Below are positions 1 to 10,707 of a stretch of DNA of 47,990 nucleotides, piece after piece; positions within the stretch are counted from its first letter, which is position 1, and each line of letters opens with the position of its first letter. Under the pieces are notes generated by a model, which worked only from the letters and a program-made list of their open reading frames with translations, did no database searches and was not told the DNA's origin. The stretch covers positions 79,325 through 127,314 of the forward strand of contig NZ_LN611424.1 in NCBI RefSeq assembly GCF_000821245.2, in the 5' to 3' direction. Position numbers and translations under genes: made by a program. The stretch is from Virgibacillus senegalensis. GTDB lineage: Bacteria > Bacillota > Bacilli > Bacillales > Amphibacillaceae.

Positions 1-1347
1 CCGCACAATATTGAAGCTGAACAAGCCGTTCTTGGGGCGGTTTTTTTAGAACCGGAGGCATTATCACGGGCCGCGGAAATATTGCTGCCGGATGACTTTT
101 ACCGGGCAGGCCATCAGCGGATATTCGGAGTCATGACGAGCCTGGCGGATAAAGGGGAGCCAATCGATCTGGTTACAGTGACGACAGCTTTATCCAATGC
201 CAAAATATTGGACGAGGTAGGCGGGGTCTCGTATTTAAGTGATCTGGCAAACTCTGTTCCTACTGCCGCCAATATCGAGTATTATAGTAAAATCGTAGAA
301 GAAAAAGCACTTTTGCGCAGGTTGATCCGGACAGCGACTGATATTGTCACCAATAGTTTTTCCAAGGAAGACGAGGTAGGCGATGTACTCAATGATGCGG
401 AAAAAAGTATTTTGGAAGTTTCCCAGCGTAATAATTCCGGAGCTTTTCAAAACATCAAGGATGTGCTGATCGAAGTCTATGACAATATTGAACAGCTGCA
501 CCACCATGACGCAGCCGTTACCGGAATACCGACCGGCTACCGGGATTTGGACCAGATGACTTCTGGATTTCAGCGGAATGATTTAATCATCATCGCTGCA
601 CGTCCATCGGTGGGGAAGACGGCGTTCGCCTTGAACATTGCCCAAAACGTCGCCATCCATGCGACAGAGAACGTCGCGATTTTCAGCTTGGAGATGGGAG
701 CAGAGCAATTGGTTTCCCGTATGCTTTGTGCAGAGGGGAATATTGATGCCCAGCGGCTCCGGACGGGTAATCTGGAGGCCGAGGATTGGGGTAAACTGAC
801 CATGGCAATGGGAAGCCTGTCCAATGCCGGCATTTATATCGATGATACACCCGGTATCCGGGTTAGTGAAATCCGCAGTAAATGCAGAAGGCTGAAGCAG
901 GAACACGGTCTCGGCATGATTCTGATCGATTACTTGCAGCTCATCCAGGGAAGCGCCAATTCCAAGGAAAACAGACAGCAGGAAGTATCAGAAATTTCCC
1001 GTTCCCTGAAAGCTTTGGCTCGGGAATTGAACGTACCGCTAATTGCCTTGTCCCAGCTTTCCCGTGGAGTGGAATCCCGTCAGGACAAGCGTCCAATGAT
1101 GTCCGACTTACGTGAATCAGGAAGTATTGAGCAGGATGCCGATATCGTCGGTTTCCTTTATCGTGATGATTACTATGACCGGGAATCGGAAAAACAGAAC
1201 ATTATCGAAATCATCCTGGCGAAGCAGCGTAACGGCCCGGTTGGTACCGTCGAGCTTGCTTTTGTGAAAGAATACAACAAATTCGTCGACCTGGATCACC
1301 GTTACCAGGAAAGCGACATACCGCCAGTCGGAGCAGCCGGCGGCTAA
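1..1347 (+). CDS. dnaB: Replicative DNA helicase DnaB (DnaC in B. subtilis), 5'-truncated by window
   Basis: Hexameric replicative helicase that unwinds DNA at the fork. The reading frame is open from base 1 (PHNIEAEQAVLGAVFL), which matches the N-terminal domain a dozen or so residues after the usual start, so only the extreme 5' end is missing. The N-terminal DnaB domain is followed by a RecA-like C-terminal domain with Walker A (ARPSVGKTAFAL), Walker B (GMILIDYLQLI) and the LSRGVESR and DLRESGSIEQDAD motifs typical of DnaB. The adjacent purA gene matches the B. subtilis dnaC-purA order. A strong terminator follows at once. The identification is firm. Confidence 0.97.
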   Translation, partial: PHNIEAEQAVLGAVFLEPEALSRAAEILLPDDFYRAGHQRIFGVMTSLADKGEPIDLVTVTTALSNAKILDEVGGVSYLSDLANSVPTAANIEYYSKIVEEKALLRRLIRTATDIVTNSFSKEDEVGDVLNDAEKSILEVSQRNNSGAFQNIKDVLIEVYDNIEQLHHHDAAVTGIPTGYRDLDQMTSGFQRNDLIIIAARPSVGKTAFALNIAQNVAIHATENVAIFSLEMGAEQLVSRMLCAEGNIDAQRLRTGNLEAEDWGKLTMAMGSLSNAGIYIDDTPGIRVSEIRSKCRRLKQEHGLGMILIDYLQLIQGSANSKENRQQEVSEISRSLKALARELNVPLIALSQLSRGVESRQDKRPMMSDLRESGSIEQDADIVGFLYRDDYYDRESEKQNIIEIILAKQRNGPVGTVELAFVKEYNKFVDLDHRYQESDIPPVGAAGG

Positions 1348-1352
1348 TAAGG

Positions 1353-1382
1353 AAAAAAGCAGACAAATTGTCTGCTTTTTTT
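1353..1382 (+). terminator. Rho-independent terminator after dnaB
   Basis: Inverted repeat AAAAAAGCAGACA-AAT-TGTCTGCTTTTTT, a near-perfect stem with a 3-nt loop and a T-tract, starting 6 nt after the dnaB stop codon. Confidence 0.9.
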
Positions 1383-1460
1383 ATTTGCCATTGTACATAA
1401 AGCTAGGCAATAGAAGGCTGCCTTAATCATAGCAAGCGTAATTACGGGAATAGTATCAAA

Positions 1461-1556
1461 AAAGGGGGCAAAAAGGGTCAAAAAGGGGTCAGTCCCCCAC
1501 CGCTTTAGAGCGACAGCGCGATCGAGTGACAGCAGGATGGGGGTCAGTCCCCAATT
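1461..1556. repeat. Intergenic repeat with two GGGGTCAGTCCCC palindromes
   Basis: Two copies of the palindrome GGGGTCAGTCCCC lie at 1485-1497 and 1540-1552. They are separated by about 42 nt holding CCGCTTTAGAGCG. The left flank has repeated AAAAAGGG units. A related sequence in the opposite orientation (GGGGACTGCCCCC, preceded by GAGCTTTAGCTGGGT) is at 38147-38179, so this is a dispersed small repeat (REP/MITE-like), not part of the purA promoter. Dispersed elements of this look occur in Bacillaceae genomes; the family name is not known to me. Confidence 0.6.
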
Positions 1557-1598
1557 TGACGAACGAAAATGAATAATGTGTCAAGAATGTTCGTGTAT
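1555..1598 (+). promoter_or_regulatory. Candidate PurR boxes upstream of purA
   Basis: Two inverted CGAAC cores lie 24 bp apart (CGAAC at 1560-1564, GTTCG at 1589-1593). The downstream box read on the minus strand, ATACACGAACATT (1586-1598), matches 11 of 13 positions of the Bacillus PurBox AWWWCCGAACWWT. The upstream box (1555-1567) is weaker, 8 of 13. The inverted arrangement with an 18-nt gap just upstream of the -35 resembles B. subtilis PurR control regions, where purA is a known PurR target. Confidence 0.55.
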
Positions 1599-1601
1599 TC
1601 A

Positions 1602-1630
1602 TTGACATTGGGAATGTGGATTGATAAACT
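1602..1630 (+). promoter_or_regulatory. SigA-type promoter of purA
   Basis: TTGACA at 1602-1607, 17-nt spacer, TAAACT at 1625-1630. It lies just downstream of the candidate PurR boxes and 50 nt before the purA start codon. Confidence 0.6.
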
Positions 1631-1658
1631 TACTTTGTTATGCACATAGTAACTATAA

Positions 1659-2966
<1,308 letters not shown>

Positions 2967-3023
2967 TAACAACATAAATACAAGAATGAGCAGGGCCTGT
3001 TTGGAAACCTGCTGCTTCAAAAG

Positions 3024-3062
3024 AAAAAATCATCAGCGTTTTACAGCTGATGATTTTTTTTT
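3024..3062 (+). terminator. Rho-independent terminator after purA
   Basis: Stem AAAATCATCAGC / GCTGATGATTTT with an 8-nt loop and a run of Ts, 57 nt downstream of purA. Confidence 0.9.
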
Positions 3063-3220
3063 GCTACTTTCCAGCGTGGAGAGAACAGCCAGAGGTTAAG
3101 TCACAAGGAAAACTATCCTAATAAAACGAAGCTAATTCCGATAAAATAAACAAGTTTATTCCCGAATTACGATAAAATCAAACCAATAATGCCATAAATC
3201 GCCAAGGATTGTTCCCTTTT

Positions 3221-3237
3221 TGTAACAAATTTGAAAA
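3221..3237 (+). promoter_or_regulatory. Candidate WalR box (distal)
   Basis: TGTAAC-AAATT-TGAAAA matches 11 of 12 positions of the WalR direct repeat TGTWAH-N5-TGTWAH. It is in the AT-rich leader (3063-3449) of the M23 peptidase gene. Such a match can occur by chance in AT-rich DNA, so it is only a candidate. Confidence 0.4.
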
Positions 3238-3335
3238 AAATAAACCAAAAATTACCTGCTAAAAGCATGCAAAAGATGTAATTTTACACAAAATAACCGT
3301 TTCTATGCCGATTTTAGTATAAATTTACCATTTTT

Positions 3336-3352
3336 TATACAGTTTATTTACA
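3336..3352 (-). promoter_or_regulatory. Candidate WalR box (proximal), reverse orientation
   Basis: TATACA-GTTTA-TTTACA is the reverse-complement form (DTWACA-N5-DTWACA) of the WalR box with one mismatch. It lies about 100 nt before the M23 peptidase start. The rest of the 3063-3449 leader is AT-rich and holds no gene I can support. Confidence 0.4.
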
Positions 3353-3449
3353 TCTATTGGATATGGTATCTTCCCTTTTGCACGTATGGTAGATTAAGAG
3401 AAGTAAAAATAGATTCGGAACAGGATACGTTTTTAGGAGGACCCTGCAA

Positions 3450-4880
3450 ATGAGGAAGATGCAAGCTTTTAAGAAGGAAAGTAAATCACGGAGCAAGCGC
3501 CTATTCACCATTACAATTGCTGCCCTGGCTGGATTTGCCCTGCCATTTCAAGCGGTTGAAGCGGCCGATGATGAATTAGAGACGATTTACCATGTTTATG
3601 TGGACGGCGAAAGTGTCGGTACCGTAGCGGACGAGCAACCGGTGGAAGAAGTAATCGACGAAGTGTTGGCTGAGCAGCAGGACGATTACAAAGGCTATTC
3701 GTTGACGACCGAAGAAGACATTTCGCTCGTGCCGGAGATGGTATTTGAGCCTGTTACCGAAGAAGAACAGGTAACCAATGCGTTGGAGGATGAATTGACA
3801 GTGAACATTCAAGCCTACCAATTGGTCATCGGCGATGAAAAGCTTGGATTCTTTGAAAGTGAACAAGAGGCAAAGCAGGTCCTTTCCTCCTACAAAGAGA
3901 AGTTTGTTGACGCAGAGGTACTGGAAAAATTAGCAGACGGCGAATCAGCTGTTTGGATAGATGATGGAGAAACAGTTATTACAGGAGTCGAACTGTCCGA
4001 AGATGTGACGGTTTCAGAGGCTAAGGCAGACCCGGAAGATATGATGACGGAAGAACAGGGTTTGAAACAGCTGGAAAAAGGAACCCGAACAGATGCGGTT
4101 CATCCTGTTAAAGAGGGCGAAGTGCTTGGAGAAATTGCCGGAAAGTATGACATGGATACGGAGAAACTGCTTAAGTTGAATCCGGAGCTAACCGAGGATT
4201 CTGTCCTGCAAATTGATCAGGAAATCCATGTCACCAAACGTAAGCCTTACTTGCAGGTAATCGTTTCAGAAGAGACAACCAAAGAGGAAACCATTCCGTA
4301 CAAAAAAGAAGTGAAGGAATCGAAGTCCCTTTATAAAGGTGAAACGGAGACCAAGCAGGAAGGCCGGGAAGGAAGCAAGCAAGTACACTATGCGGTTGAA
4401 AAAGTGAACGGACAGGTGAAGGAAAAAGAAGTGCTGGAGGAAAAAACAATCGAGGAACCAGTCAAAGAAGTCGTCGTGAAAGGTACCAAGGTTGAATCTT
4501 CCCGTGGCACTGGATCCTTGCAATGGCCGGCAGTCGGTGGATCGATTACGAGCCATAAAGGACAACGCTGGGGTAAAGAGCACAAAGGAATCGATATTGC
4601 CGGTGTCAGCAATCGTTCGATTTTGGCTGCCGACAATGGTGTGGTAGTGTCAGCAGGATACAACAGCGGCGGCTATGGAAACAAAGTTGTCATCAACCAT
4701 AATAACGGTTATCGGACCGTGTATGCCCACCTGGCGTCTATCAAGGTGAAAACTGGACAAACCGTATCCAAAGGTAGTAAAATAGGGGTAATGGGTTCCA
4801 CAGGTGATTCTACCGGAGTCCATTTACATTTCGAAGTCTATAAGAACGGGGCATTACAAAACCCGACCAAGTATTTTTAA
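3450..4880 (+). CDS. Secreted LysM-G5-M23 peptidoglycan endopeptidase
   Basis: Predicted exported cell-wall hydrolase of 476 aa. Residues 1-38 form a signal peptide (basic N-terminus, hydrophobic core, AVEA cleavage site). An acidic region (about 40-210) is followed by a LysM-like module (about 215-262), a G5-like domain (about 268-345) and a C-terminal M23 (lysostaphin-type) domain with zinc ligands H378 and D382 (HKGID) and H458-L-H460. All M23 ligands are present, so it should be active, cutting peptide cross-links. The ATG has a good TTAGGAGGA ribosome site. It stands alone between terminators directly upstream of walR, and WalR-box-like sites lie in its leader, suggesting it is a WalR target; this is inference. 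Confidence 0.88.
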   Translation: MRKMQAFKKESKSRSKRLFTITIAALAGFALPFQAVEAADDELETIYHVYVDGESVGTVADEQPVEEVIDEVLAEQQDDYKGYSLTTEEDISLVPEMVFEPVTEEEQVTNALEDELTVNIQAYQLVIGDEKLGFFESEQEAKQVLSSYKEKFVDAEVLEKLADGESAVWIDDGETVITGVELSEDVTVSEAKADPEDMMTEEQGLKQLEKGTRTDAVHPVKEGEVLGEIAGKYDMDTEKLLKLNPELTEDSVLQIDQEIHVTKRKPYLQVIVSEETTKEETIPYKKEVKESKSLYKGETETKQEGREGSKQVHYAVEKVNGQVKEKEVLEEKTIEEPVKEVVVKGTKVESSRGTGSLQWPAVGGSITSHKGQRWGKEHKGIDIAGVSNRSILAADNGVVVSAGYNSGGYGNKVVINHNNGYRTVYAHLASIKVKTGQTVSKGSKIGVMGSTGDSTGVHLHFEVYKNGALQNPTKYF

Positions 4881-4913
4881 TAGAATAGCGTTTTTCCACT
4901 AAACAAACGATGC

Positions 4914-4944
4914 AGCCCTTGTCAACATGATGACAAGGGCTTTT
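4914..4944 (+). terminator. Rho-independent terminator between the M23 gene and walR
   Basis: AGCCCTTGTCA-ACATGA-TGACAAGGGCT followed by TTTT: an 11-bp perfect stem. Confidence 0.88.
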
Positions 4945-4990
4945 GTACAGTGTGGAAATGTTTGACAGCACCCAATATGCATCGGGAAAA

Positions 4991-5019
4991 AGGACAGACA
5001 ACGGAAAGTACGTTAAAAT
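4991..5019 (+). promoter_or_regulatory. Candidate promoter of the wal operon
   Basis: AGGACA (4991-4996, four of six to TTGACA), 17-nt spacer, TAAAAT (5014-5019), 36 nt before the walR start. A TTGACA at 4962-4967 has no matching -10. Moderate support only. Confidence 0.4.
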
Positions 5020-5054
5020 AAATCTATTAATAGACGAGAAAAGGATGTGGCGTC

Positions 5055-5759
5055 ATGAGTCAAAAGATTTTAGTCGTAGATGATGAAAAACCGATTGCAG
5101 ATATATTGAAGTTCAACCTGGAAAAAGAAGGCTATCAGGTCGTTTGTGCCTATGATGGGGACGAGGCAATCGAATTGACCAATAAAGAAAATCCTGATTT
5201 ATTATTGCTTGATATCATGCTTCCGAACAAGGATGGCAATGAAGTGTGCAGGGAAGTCCGCAAAACCCATACGATGCCGATTATCATGATCACAGCTAAA
5301 GATGCCGAGATCGATAAGGTGCTAGGTCTTGAACTTGGTGCGGATGATTATGTAACCAAGCCTTTCAGCAACCGTGAAGTAATTGCCCGAGTCAAAGCGA
5401 ACCTGCGCAGACAACAGGTGGTGCCGGAGGACAACAGCCGGGCGAACAAAGATATCGCCATCGGCAGCCTGGTGATCCATCCAGATGCGTATACAGTCAC
5501 ACGTGACGGCGATCAAGTGGAGTTGACCCACCGGGAATTTGAACTGTTGCATTACTTGGCTAAACATATCGGACAGGTCATGACACGTGAGCATTTGCTG
5601 GAAACGGTGTGGGGATATGATTACTACGGAGACGTCCGTACCGTCGATGTCACCGTGCGCCGTTTGCGTGAGAAGATCGAAGACAACCCAAGCACTCCGG
5701 TTTGGATTGTGACTAGAAGAGGTGTCGGCTATTACTTGCGTAACCCTGAACAGGAGTAA
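5055..5759 (+). CDS. walR: Response regulator WalR (YycF)
   Basis: Essential OmpR-family response regulator for cell-wall metabolism. The receiver domain (about 1-120) has the acidic pair D9/D10, the phospho-acceptor D53 (LLLLDIMLP) and K102-region KPF motif. The C-terminal winged helix (about 135-232) contains [15 protein letters not shown]. The 234-aa length fits WalR. It is the first gene of walRKHIJ; walK starts 6 nt after its stop. Known targets in the family are autolysin genes with TGTWAH direct repeats. Identification is firm from sequence and gene order. Confidence 0.97.
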   Translation: MSQKILVVDDEKPIADILKFNLEKEGYQVVCAYDGDEAIELTNKENPDLLLLDIMLPNKDGNEVCREVRKTHTMPIIMITAKDAEIDKVLGLELGADDYVTKPFSNREVIARVKANLRRQQVVPEDNSRANKDIAIGSLVIHPDAYTVTRDGDQVELTHREFELLHYLAKHIGQVMTREHLLETVWGYDYYGDVRTVDVTVRRLREKIEDNPSTPVWIVTRRGVGYYLRNPEQE

Positions 5760-5765
5760 TGTTTT

Positions 5766-7595
5766 ATGAGGAAAGTGGGTTTTTTTCAATCGATTCGATT
5801 GAAAATCGTCATTATTTATATTTTATTGCTGTTATTGGCTATTCAAGTGATTGGTTCCTATTTCGCTATCCGATTGGAAGAAAATTTAAAAGCAAACTTC
5901 AACGATACGATAGAAGAACGGATTGAAGGCTTAAGCTACTATTTGGAACAGGCCTTTCAGAAGGAACGGAGCGGGGATGAAGAAGGTCCGACCTTGCAGG
6001 AAGATGTCCAGAACATACTCGACAGAGTCGATAGCAGTGTGTTTTCTACCCTTCAAGTTTTGGACAGGCAGTACCGTGTCGTAGGCGCAAAAAATGAGCT
6101 CGACAACAACATTCTCGGCAGCCGGAAAACCGGAGATCCCCGTATAACCCAGGCGTTCATCTTCGGGGTGGAGGAAGACAGTACCATGCGCGATCCGGTG
6201 ACGAACAAACGGATGAAGGTGCGGGTTTTGCCGATTGGAAGCGAGGAGGACCCGGATGGCATTCTATATTTGGAAGCGTCGATGGAAGGCGTTTACGACC
6301 AGATGGGCAATATCAACGACATTTTTGCCAAAGGGACCGGTATTGCGATCGGTATCTCGATCATCCTCGGGATTTTGGTAGCCCGAACGATTACCAAGCC
6401 GATTACCGAAATGCGGAAGCAGGCCAAAATCATGTCGACAGGTGACTTTTCGCAAAAGGTAAACGTGTATGGCATGGATGAAATCGGCCAGTTGGCGATG
6501 ACATTCAATGATATGAACGACAAATTGAAGCAGGCCCACAATACGACGGAGGGAGAGCGTCGTAAACTGAGCTCCGTGTTGTCCAACATGTCAGACGGGG
6601 TTATCGCTACGGATAAAGAAGGAAAAGTTACATTAATGAACGAGCCGGCTCTCCAGCTGATTCGAAAGGACTTTGAAGAAGTGAATGGCCAACCGCTGAT
6701 CGAGGTGTTGCATTTAGAAGATGAAATCGACGATGACATGCAGGCGGATACTGGATCGGTCACCATTGACTTCAGTAACGATGAAGAATTTTACCTGATT
6801 AAAGCGAATTTCTCGGTCCTTCAGGACGAAAACGGCGAATTTGGCGGATTTATTACCGTTATCAGCGATGTAACCGAACAGGAAAAGGTCGAACAGGAAA
6901 GAAGAGAATTTGTCTCCAACGTTTCCCACGAACTGCGCACGCCGTTGACGACGATGCGAAGTTACCTGGAAGCATTGACAGACGGTGCCTGGCAGGACAA
7001 AGAAATCGCTCCAAAATTTTTGGATGTAACCCAAAACGAAACAGATCGGATGATCCGGCTGGTCAATGATCTTCTGCAACTTTCCAAAATGGATAACAAG
7101 GCTACCGATCTTTACATGGAACGCGTGGATTTCCTTACGTTTTTCCACCATATCATCGACCGCTTTGAAATGAACAAAGCCGAAGACATCATTCTCGACC
7201 GGCGGCTGCCGAATAAAGAGTTATTTGTATGGATGGATAAAGATAAAATGACGCAGGTAGTAGACAATATTATTTCCAATGCGATCAAATATTCGCCGGA
7301 CGGAGGCAGGATCACTTTCCGGGTGGACAGTAACCGTAACAGGTTGAGGGTGTCCATTATTGACCAGGGAATGGGAATTGCCCAAGAGAAGGTGGACAAG
7401 ATTTTTGACCGATTTTACCGGGCGGACAAGGCACGCTCCCGCAATTTAGGAGGGACAGGCCTTGGCTTGGCGATCGCCAAAGAAATCATCGAAGCCCATC
7501 ACGGTCATATCTGGGCGGAAAGTAAAGAAGGAAAAGGGACAACCGTCCATTTCACCTTGCCGCTTATCAAAAGAAGCGGAGGCGATAAACAATGA
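5766..7595 (+). CDS. walK: Sensor histidine kinase WalK (YycG)
   Basis: Membrane sensor kinase paired with WalR. 609 aa (B. subtilis WalK is about the same). First transmembrane helix about 13-33, extracellular sensor domain about 34-182, second membrane helix about 190-208, HAMP domain about 209-260, PAS domain about 265-370, HisKA with phospho-acceptor H388 (NVSHELRTPLTTM), and HATPase with the N box (DNIISNAIKYS), DQGMGI and GGTGLGLAI. The TAT-like leader is absent; ATG follows GTAATGTTTT, so translation is probably coupled to walR. It overlaps walH by 4 nt (ATGA). Confidence 0.97.
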   Translation: MRKVGFFQSIRLKIVIIYILLLLLAIQVIGSYFAIRLEENLKANFNDTIEERIEGLSYYLEQAFQKERSGDEEGPTLQEDVQNILDRVDSSVFSTLQVLDRQYRVVGAKNELDNNILGSRKTGDPRITQAFIFGVEEDSTMRDPVTNKRMKVRVLPIGSEEDPDGILYLEASMEGVYDQMGNINDIFAKGTGIAIGISIILGILVARTITKPITEMRKQAKIMSTGDFSQKVNVYGMDEIGQLAMTFNDMNDKLKQAHNTTEGERRKLSSVLSNMSDGVIATDKEGKVTLMNEPALQLIRKDFEEVNGQPLIEVLHLEDEIDDDMQADTGSVTIDFSNDEEFYLIKANFSVLQDENGEFGGFITVISDVTEQEKVEQERREFVSNVSHELRTPLTTMRSYLEALTDGAWQDKEIAPKFLDVTQNETDRMIRLVNDLLQLSKMDNKATDLYMERVDFLTFFHHIIDRFEMNKAEDIILDRRLPNKELFVWMDKDKMTQVVDNIISNAIKYSPDGGRITFRVDSNRNRLRVSIIDQGMGIAQEKVDKIFDRFYRADKARSRNLGGTGLGLAIAKEIIEAHHGHIWAESKEGKGTTVHFTLPLIKRSGGDKQ

Positions 7596-8914
7596 AGCTT
7601 GAGATGATCAAAACATTGGCATTGACCTTACTGATTGCTGCCAGCTTGCTGCTCACATTGGGGATTTGGAATTACAAACCTAATTATGATGATCTCGAAA
7701 ATACGGAAAGCAGCTATACCAATGAACCACTACAAGGCGGCCAGGAGGAAAGCAGAAGGAATATCGTAGAACCATCAAAAATTATATTTTCTGCGAATGG
7801 CTCGTTTACTTCCTTCGAAGATCGAAACCAGCAGGAGGCATTTTACCGGGAGATGCAGGAATGGTCGTTGACGGGACTTGAGGAAGGGATACAAACTGAG
7901 CAAGACTTACCTGACAGAAACACATATACTGCCCAGCTGATTTTTCCTTTAGAGGTTCCGGCTGGAGCGATAAGGGATCTGTTTTCTGTGGAAGAAAACG
8001 CGGTCGGGCAAATTCAACGGGGCTCGTTTGACCGGATCTTTGTGGAGGAAAACCGCAGCGGTACCGTGGAATTGTTATTTTATAATACGGAAGCACAAAT
8101 GAGCATCCGTGCGGATGTGCAGAATGCCAGGGCGGCCGACGTATTAGAAAAATATGCCGATATCGATGACAAAATTGCTTATATTGAGTACACGGGAAAT
8201 AAAGGCGCCCCGATTTATATCCCGCAGGGGGAGCCGGAAATAAACGATCTCACTTTTTCTGTCGATACGTTTACGACGACAACCGACCTCAATCCGTTGT
8301 TGAACAGCTTGTTTACCGACCGGGAAGTGTTGAAATCCAACCGAATCGAGGGTGGAGGGAGGTCGTATTCGGATAGTATCCGGGAGCTCCGTGCCTATGA
8401 CAATGAAAAATATATGGAGTATATCAACCCAATCCCGGAAAACCGGACGATCGAAGGCTCTGAACTGGTCAGTCAAACGATCAATTTTCTGAATGCACAT
8501 AAAGGCTGGACGAACTCCACCAATGACGAGTACCAGCTGTATCAGCTAAACGTCCAACGCAACGAAGTGACCTACCGGCTTGTGTATAACGAGTACCCGA
8601 TTTTCGGGGAAAATGATAAGCAGGCTACTATTCATATCACGTGGCGCAATCAACCTTACAAATATGATCGACCGCTCTTTAAATTTGGAGATGCGTTTGA
8701 TTATGGAGAGCCGCCGGATCTACCAAGCGGCGGGGAAATCGCAAGCTATCTGGAGAACGCCAAAGGAAGCGGTAGTATTAAAGATATCGCGCTCGGTTAC
8801 AAATTGATAGACGAAGGCATCTCGGTCCGGCTGATGCCAGCCTGGTTTAAACAGGACAACACTGGCTGGAGCGAGCTGGATTTAAGTGAAATGTCCGGTT
8901 TGGGGGAGGGATAA
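7592..8914 (+). CDS. walH: WalK regulator WalH (YycH)
   Basis: 440 aa with one N-terminal membrane helix (about 7-26) and a large extracytoplasmic region, the layout of YycH, which together with YycI modulates WalK through transmembrane contacts. The start ATG overlaps the walK stop (ATGA) behind a GCGGAGGCG ribosome site. walI begins 3 nt after its stop. Sequence-level recognition is by context and architecture more than by catalytic motifs, since YycH has none. Confidence 0.92.
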   Translation: MKLEMIKTLALTLLIAASLLLTLGIWNYKPNYDDLENTESSYTNEPLQGGQEESRRNIVEPSKIIFSANGSFTSFEDRNQQEAFYREMQEWSLTGLEEGIQTEQDLPDRNTYTAQLIFPLEVPAGAIRDLFSVEENAVGQIQRGSFDRIFVEENRSGTVELLFYNTEAQMSIRADVQNARAADVLEKYADIDDKIAYIEYTGNKGAPIYIPQGEPEINDLTFSVDTFTTTTDLNPLLNSLFTDREVLKSNRIEGGGRSYSDSIRELRAYDNEKYMEYINPIPENRTIEGSELVSQTINFLNAHKGWTNSTNDEYQLYQLNVQRNEVTYRLVYNEYPIFGENDKQATIHITWRNQPYKYDRPLFKFGDAFDYGEPPDLPSGGEIASYLENAKGSGSIKDIALGYKLIDEGISVRLMPAWFKQDNTGWSELDLSEMSGLGEG

Positions 8915-8917
8915 GCC

Positions 8918-9841
8918 ATGCAATGGGGGCAAATCAAATCACTATTCATCGTGTGCTTCCTTATCCTGGATATCTTTCTGTTACAGCAGTTCTTGAAAAC
9001 GATGGATTCCAGGTCTCCCTCCGGGGACATAAGTGAGCCGAAACAGGAGGAAGTACTCCAGGAGAACATTAAAGGACTTGACATGCTTCCGGAAGAACAG
9101 GTCAAGGATTCGTTTATTACCGTAAAAGCGAGAAGTTTTACTGCGGATGATGTGGAAAAAGTAAAGGCAATGAATGACCAGGAAGTCTTTTTACTTAGCG
9201 GTGGGAACCTGTTGTATTCTGAGTTGAAGGAACCGGTTGCGATTGACTCGGATAGTACCAATGCCGAAAAAGAATTGACGCTTTCCGAGATTGTCTTATC
9301 CGGAAGCGAATATACCTATTGGGGACAGGATGAAGTTTCCGGCGCCCTGATTTTCTTCCAGACGAACAACAGCAAACCGATTTATTACAGCCAGAGCAGC
9401 TTTGTTGTGGCGTTCACCAACAGCGAGAACGAAATCACTAGTTACTTGCAGGCGGCACTTGACGAGGTGGACAGACAGGATCCGAAAACGATGATTTCTG
9501 CTTATCAAGCTGTTTCCAACCTGTATAAAGCAGGAGAACTGATTGATTCGGAGATAACGGAGACGCCTGCAGTCGGTTATTATTCGTTCGTTGACCTGGA
9601 TGAAGGACAGCAGGTGTTTGCACCTTCCTGGCATATTCCTATTAACGATAATCAGCATTATGTTGTAATGGGCTATGAAGGCCAGTTTTCGAAGCACGAA
9701 AACCCCATGTTTGTACGGAATACGATTCGTAAAGCGCAGGATGGTATAAGAGAATCGCAGCTGGAAGAGGAAGAAATAGAACAATTGCGCAAAGTGTACC
9801 AAGGTTTATTGGAATCAACAAGGGTGAGTGATGAGGAATGA
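8918..9841 (+). CDS. walI: WalK regulator WalI (YycI)
   Basis: 307 aa, a single N-terminal membrane anchor (about 7-24) and an outer domain with the GYEGQF and SKPIYYSQ segments common in YycI. Acts with WalH on WalK. It follows walH by 3 nt and overlaps walJ by 4 nt (ATGA at 9838), so the five wal genes are translationally coupled. Confidence 0.92.
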   Translation: MQWGQIKSLFIVCFLILDIFLLQQFLKTMDSRSPSGDISEPKQEEVLQENIKGLDMLPEEQVKDSFITVKARSFTADDVEKVKAMNDQEVFLLSGGNLLYSELKEPVAIDSDSTNAEKELTLSEIVLSGSEYTYWGQDEVSGALIFFQTNNSKPIYYSQSSFVVAFTNSENEITSYLQAALDEVDRQDPKTMISAYQAVSNLYKAGELIDSEITETPAVGYYSFVDLDEGQQVFAPSWHIPINDNQHYVVMGYEGQFSKHENPMFVRNTIRKAQDGIRESQLEEEEIEQLRKVYQGLLESTRVSDEE

Positions 9842-10635
9842 CATTAAGCTTTAGTGTACTTGCATCAGGAAGTACCGGAAATGCTTTTTATATAGCAACA
9901 GAAAAAGAAAAAATCTTAGTTGATGCCGGCGTCAGCGGCAAAGAAATGGAACGGCTTTTAAATGAAGTGGAAATTGACCCCAACAGCCTGACCAAGCTGC
10001 TGGTCACACACGAACATAGTGATCATATCAAAGGGCTGGGCATCATGGCCCGCCGCTACCAATTGCCAGTCTACGCCAATGAAAAGACGTGGAAAGCGAT
10101 GGAGGGTTCCATCGGCAAACTCGAGCTGGATCAGAAGTTTGTGTTCAACATGGAGGAAACCAAGTCGTTTGGCGATTTGGATGTCGAATCGTTCGGTGTC
10201 TCGCACGATGCGGCGGAACCCATGTTTTACACCTTCCATCATGAAGGAAAAAAAGTGGCGTTGGTGACGGATCTCGGCTATGTTTCCGAACGAATTAAAA
10301 AAACGGTAGAAAATGCGGATGCTTATATTTTCGAAGCCAATCATGACGTTTCCATGCTGCGGATGGGCCGATACCCATGGAATGTAAAACGGCGTATTCT
10401 AGGTGACAGCGGCCACGTTTCCAATGACGATTGCGCGCTGGCCTTGAGCGATATCATCGGAGACCAAACAAAGCGTATTTATTTAGCCCATTTAAGCAAA
10501 GATAACAACATGAAAGAATTGGCCCGGATGTCCGTGCAAAACTATTTGAATGAACACGGTTTTACGCTCGGCGACAAATTGAACTTGCACGATACAGACC
10601 CGAAGACGCCGACCCCTTTATATGAAGTAGTTTAA
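9838..10635 (+). CDS. walJ: Metallo-beta-lactamase-fold hydrolase WalJ (YycJ)
   Basis: 265-aa cytosolic metallo-beta-lactamase-fold protein. [14 protein letters not shown] opens the fold; [10 protein letters not shown] is the HxHxDH metal-binding motif; VTDLGYV and NHDVSML are further WalJ-type elements. The family has nuclease activity in vitro and has been linked to coordinating wall synthesis with replication; its exact role is unsettled. It is the last gene of the wal operon; htrC starts about 70 nt on without a visible terminator, so it may be cotranscribed. Confidence 0.94.
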   Translation: MTLSFSVLASGSTGNAFYIATEKEKILVDAGVSGKEMERLLNEVEIDPNSLTKLLVTHEHSDHIKGLGIMARRYQLPVYANEKTWKAMEGSIGKLELDQKFVFNMEETKSFGDLDVESFGVSHDAAEPMFYTFHHEGKKVALVTDLGYVSERIKKTVENADAYIFEANHDVSMLRMGRYPWNVKRRILGDSGHVSNDDCALALSDIIGDQTKRIYLAHLSKDNNMKELARMSVQNYLNEHGFTLGDKLNLHDTDPKTPTPLYEVV

Positions 10636-10707
10636 CCGGACTTGAGAAAGGAAACACTAAAACGAGTAAAGATACGCGTTTCCAGCATGTCAGAAAGGAT
10701 GGGTGCG

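Noticed and set aside
583-906. Minus-strand open frames inside dnaB, purA, walK and other long genes
   Set aside because: They mirror strongly supported genes on the plus strand, lack ribosome sites and have no recognisable protein features.
4962-4967. TTGACA as the walR -35
   Set aside because: No -10-like hexamer lies 16-18 nt downstream.
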